Assembly (NCBI GenBank): GCA_009840005.1
Contig: VXOR01000065.1
Coordinates: forward strand, 1 to 9,073
DNA length: 9,073 nt
Direction of reading: 5' to 3'
Origin: Gemmatimonadota bacterium
GTDB lineage: Bacteria > Latescibacterota > UBA2968 > UBA8231
In this document: piece by piece, positions 7,182-9,073 of the stretch
Layout of the letters: every line of letters starts with the position of its first letter
Position numbering within the stretch: position 1 is the stretch's first letter
Notes under the pieces: generated by a model
Told to the model about the DNA's origin: nothing
Database searches by the model: none
What the model saw: the letters and a program-made list of their open reading frames with translations, nothing else
Made by a program: the position numbers and the translations under genes

Positions 7182-7930
7182 GCGTCGGCTCCTCGGAACT
7201 CGCGCTGCGGCTGATAGCCCATGGACTTAGCTCGGTCGAGCAAAAACTTGGGATGGGTAATGGGCGCGGCGATGTGGTACACAGCCCAGCGCGGCACCCA
7301 ATTTAAGGACGCGCTCGCGTCGCGCGCCAACGCCGCGCAAAACGCCTGCGCGGCATCGCGAATATCAACCCACATCAAATCGCGTTTCTGCCCGGCGACC
7401 TCTTCCTCCCGCACCAGCTTGCCGAGGCGCAACGCCGTGACCGTAATGGGATGCTCGCGCGCAAATTCGCGGCACGTCATCTCGCCCAAATACCGCGCCA
7501 GTACCACCATTTCGGTCGACGGCAATGGCTTGTAGTACTCCGTGACGTACACCGTGTCGGGATACGTGCGAAACACTTCGAGGGTGCTGCCATACACAAA
7601 CCGTTTAACGCCGGCCTCCACTCCCGCCTGCAACAGCACGTGCGTACCGCGCGTCGCCCGGTCCAGCAGAGCCTCTTCGCTCTCGGGCGCAGGCGGCGGT
7701 TCGCCCGTGTGGACGACAACATCTACATCCCGCACCGCCTGACATACCGCGTCTGGATTCGTCAGTCGAGCATCGATCCATTCGACATCTTGCCCTCGAC
7801 TGAGCTCGGGCCGAGGCCGCTGCGCCGCGCAGTCGTCCAGCAGCCGCAGTTGCGCGTTTCCATCCACTGCCAGCGCGGTAGCCACCTCTTGACCCAACGC
7901 ACTAGCCGCGCCCGTAACCAATACCCGCAT
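7178..7930 (-). CDS. NAD(P)-dependent epimerase-like SDR lacking the catalytic Tyr/Lys, second of pair
   Basis: This 250-aa protein begins directly on a Rossmann strand (MRVLVTGAASALG) and keeps the extended-SDR order: D70 in DVDVVVHTGE, then VYGSTLEVF (S115/T116) and RYLGEMTCREFA (146-157). In active relatives the last motif reads YxxxK followed by xxGE. Counting back from G149-E150, the Lys position is R146 and the Tyr position is V142, so the catalytic pair seems lost. The middle Gly of GxxGxxG is Ser (S10). It may be a cofactor-binding but inactive partner, or use other chemistry. ATG at 7928-7930 has AAGGA nine bases upstream. Its stop overlaps the start of the intact SDR by four bases, which would favour equal synthesis and possibly a heterodimer (inference). 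Confidence 0.85.
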   Translation of the reverse strand: MRVLVTGAASALGQEVATALAVDGNAQLRLLDDCAAQRPRPELSRGQDVEWIDARLTNPDAVCQAVRDVDVVVHTGEPPPAPESEEALLDRATRGTHVLLQAGVEAGVKRFVYGSTLEVFRTYPDTVYVTEYYKPLPSTEMVVLARYLGEMTCREFAREHPITVTALRLGKLVREEEVAGQKRDLMWVDIRDAAQAFCAALARDASASLNWVPRWAVYHIAAPITHPKFLLDRAKSMGYQPQREFRGADA

Positions 7931-7991
7931 CTACTCGCATCCTTAGCAGTCGTCTCAAAATTCTAAGTGCTCTCCCCTCAACGTCATTTCA

Positions 7992-8021
7992 CATCTGTGT
8001 TCATCTGCGTTCATCTGCGGA
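7992..8021. repeat. Three-unit 10-bp tandem repeat (CATCTGYGTT type)
   Basis: Three adjacent units are seen: CATCTGTGTT (7992-8001), CATCTGCGTT (8002-8011) and CATCTGCGGA (8012-8021). On the other strand this reads as GCAGATGAAC units. I know similar GCAGATGAAC-type strings as common intergenic repeats in many environmental bacterial genomes. It lies between the Gfo/Idh and SDR genes. A 10-bp period equals about one helical turn, so protein binding is conceivable, but nothing here demonstrates it. Confidence 0.7.
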
Positions 8022-8066
8022 TACCTTGCCGTCGGGGGTTTTGAGATCGCTTCTTCTGCAATACTT

Positions 8067-9005
8067 CTAGCGGAACCAATCGTACGTCAGCGCCAAACTG
8101 CGGTCGGCCAAGGGCAATTCCACGCGCTCGCCGCCCCGCGCTGACGACAGCTTTAGCCCCAGCTCCACTTCCAGCGCAACAGCGACCCGCCGCCCAGAAT
8201 TTTTCGGCTCGTCCAACCGCCCCTCCATGCAGGCGATCAGGTCGTCGAGGCAGTACACCGTCCGCATACCCGACAAAAACTGCGGCGCGGGCCACGGCAT
8301 TTCCGCCCGTCCAGCAGCCGGTGCCTCCACGTCTTGATAGAGCCGCCACTGATTGTGCTCAAAGAGCATCTCCCCCCGACTCCCCGAAATCCGCACCTCG
8401 GGCGCGCCAGCGCGGATGTGGACCACTGTGCCATCGCTGCACGCGATCATCCCCTGCCCCATGAACTCAGTACTGCCGCGCTCCCGACGCGGCTGATCGC
8501 CCGTGCCGCACACCCAAACCGGATCGCCGGTCAAAAAGTAGCTCCAGTCCTGATGCTGAGCGAAAACCGGGACGCGCGCTTCGAGCGACCGCACCTCCCC
8601 AATCGCCCCCTCCTCTACCAGCGCCTTGGCCCGCGCAAACGACGGATGCGAAACGCTCGTCGCCCCACCCACCAGCGGCACTCCCGCCTCGGCGCACGCA
8701 CCGACCATGGCGTCGGCCTCAGCCAGCGAGAACACCATCGGCTTATCCACCAACACGCCCCGCACCCCAGCGGCGACCGCTGCCACCGTCAGCGCCGACC
8801 GCCCCTTTGTATTCGTCGCAATCGCCACGATGTCCAGCCGCTCTTCGTCCAACATCTCCAGTGCGTCCGCGTACAAGGCCCCAATGCCGTAGCGCTCCCC
8901 GAACATGGCCCGCCGCTGCGGATCCCGGTCAGCCCCGGCCACCAATTCCACTTCGGGCCGGTCGAAAAAGGCCGCAGCATACGAAGACCCCCACCCCCCC
9001 CGCCC
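8067..9005 (-). CDS. Gfo/Idh/MocA family oxidoreductase, N-terminus incomplete
   Basis: The family couples NAD(P) to oxidation or reduction of sugars, inositols and related polyols. The clear protein ends ...LTYDWFR at TAG (8067-8069). An in-frame GTG at 8949-8951 would give 294 aa, but the frame reads on upstream through DRPEVELVAGADRD, SSYAAAF and a GRGGWG glycine motif (about 8988-9005), which is the expected NAD-binding loop. The gene therefore starts further right. Only the first strand before the loop should be missing, and the bases there are G/C homopolymers that translate to implausible Pro/Arg-rich sequence. Other family marks are IVAIATNT, the catalytic-region motif VDKPMVFSLAEAD (DKP replaces the usual EKP) and AGVPLVGGATSVSHPSFARAKALVEEGAIGEVRSL. 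It is the first gene of the leftward series, 136 nt upstream of the SDR pair. Confidence 0.88.
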   Translation of the reverse strand, partial: GRGGWGSSYAAAFFDRPEVELVAGADRDPQRRAMFGERYGIGALYADALEMLDEERLDIVAIATNTKGRSALTVAAVAAGVRGVLVDKPMVFSLAEADAMVGACAEAGVPLVGGATSVSHPSFARAKALVEEGAIGEVRSLEARVPVFAQHQDWSYFLTGDPVWVCGTGDQPRRERGSTEFMGQGMIACSDGTVVHIRAGAPEVRISGSRGEMLFEHNQWRLYQDVEAPAAGRAEMPWPAPQFLSGMRTVYCLDDLIACMEGRLDEPKNSGRRVAVALEVELGLKLSSARGGERVELPLADRSLALTYDWFR

Positions 9006-9073
9006 CGGGGGGGTGGTGGGGGTGGACGGGCGGGTGATTTGGCGGGGAGACGGGCGGGGGGCGGGGGGGCGGG
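9006..9073. other. G/C-homopolymer, low-complexity window end (probable artefact)
   Basis: From about 9006 the + strand is almost only G-runs with a few interruptions. Together with the C-runs just before it (8988-9000) it forms an imperfect inverted repeat (ACCCCCACC...GGTGGGGGT). The reading frame of the oxidoreductase should encode a hydrophobic first strand here but gives Pro/Thr/Arg-rich sequence. This fits low-quality read ends or a fold-back at a contig terminus better than genuine coding DNA. Confidence 0.6.

Noticed and set aside
7992..8021. CRISPR-like array
   Set aside because: Units of 10 bp are adjacent with no spacers, and no cas genes are present.
8949..8951. GTG as the real start of the Gfo/Idh oxidoreductase
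   Set aside because: It would remove the glycine-rich NAD loop and first helix, which are readable upstream in the same frame.

Overview
The window looks like chromosomal DNA from an uncultured, GC-rich environmental bacterium. It splits into two blocks of different base composition. Lines sampled by eye from the left block (about 1-2290) are roughly 35-50% GC. The right block (about 2500-9000) is near 60% or above. The right block combines phytanoyl-CoA-type dioxygenases, an enolase-superfamily enzyme, small SDR epimerases and a Gfo/Idh/MocA oxidoreductase. That mix is common in sponge- and soil-associated lineages such as Poribacteria, Latescibacteria, Entotheonella-like bacteria and some Planctomycetes. 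This placement is an inference from gene content, not a phylogenetic result.

Left block (1-2300): a type II-like restriction-modification pair. A restriction endonuclease with a PD-ExK site runs in from beyond the left edge on the + strand. An M.TaqI-like N6-adenine methyltransferase lies on the - strand. Their 3' ends overlap by 13 nt, tail to tail. A candidate sigma70-type promoter precedes the methyltransferase. A gene-poor junction of about 230 nt (2284-2513) follows, where composition changes.

Right block (2514-9073): one + strand gene for a divergent enolase-superfamily (mandelate racemase/muconate lactonizing type) enzyme converges on a leftward, operon-like series of six genes. In transcription order these are: a Gfo/Idh/MocA oxidoreductase (N-terminus lost in a bad window end), two small SDR/epimerases joined by an ATGA overlap, a PhyH dioxygenase, an acetamidase/formamidase, and a second PhyH dioxygenase. 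Two 136-nt gaps break the series, and each holds a short repeat of a kind often dispersed between genes.

Together the right-hand genes look like a catabolic cassette: sugar- or polyol-type oxidation (Gfo/Idh, SDRs), hydroxylation by Fe(II)/2-oxoglutarate enzymes, amide hydrolysis, and acid-sugar-type enolate chemistry. The substrate cannot be read from the sequence. The best candidates for new biology are the two PhyH genes flanking an amidase, and two enzymes (enolase-like and SDR) that appear to lack canonical catalytic residues. The last 70-85 bases are G/C homopolymer-rich and probably an assembly or read-end artefact.
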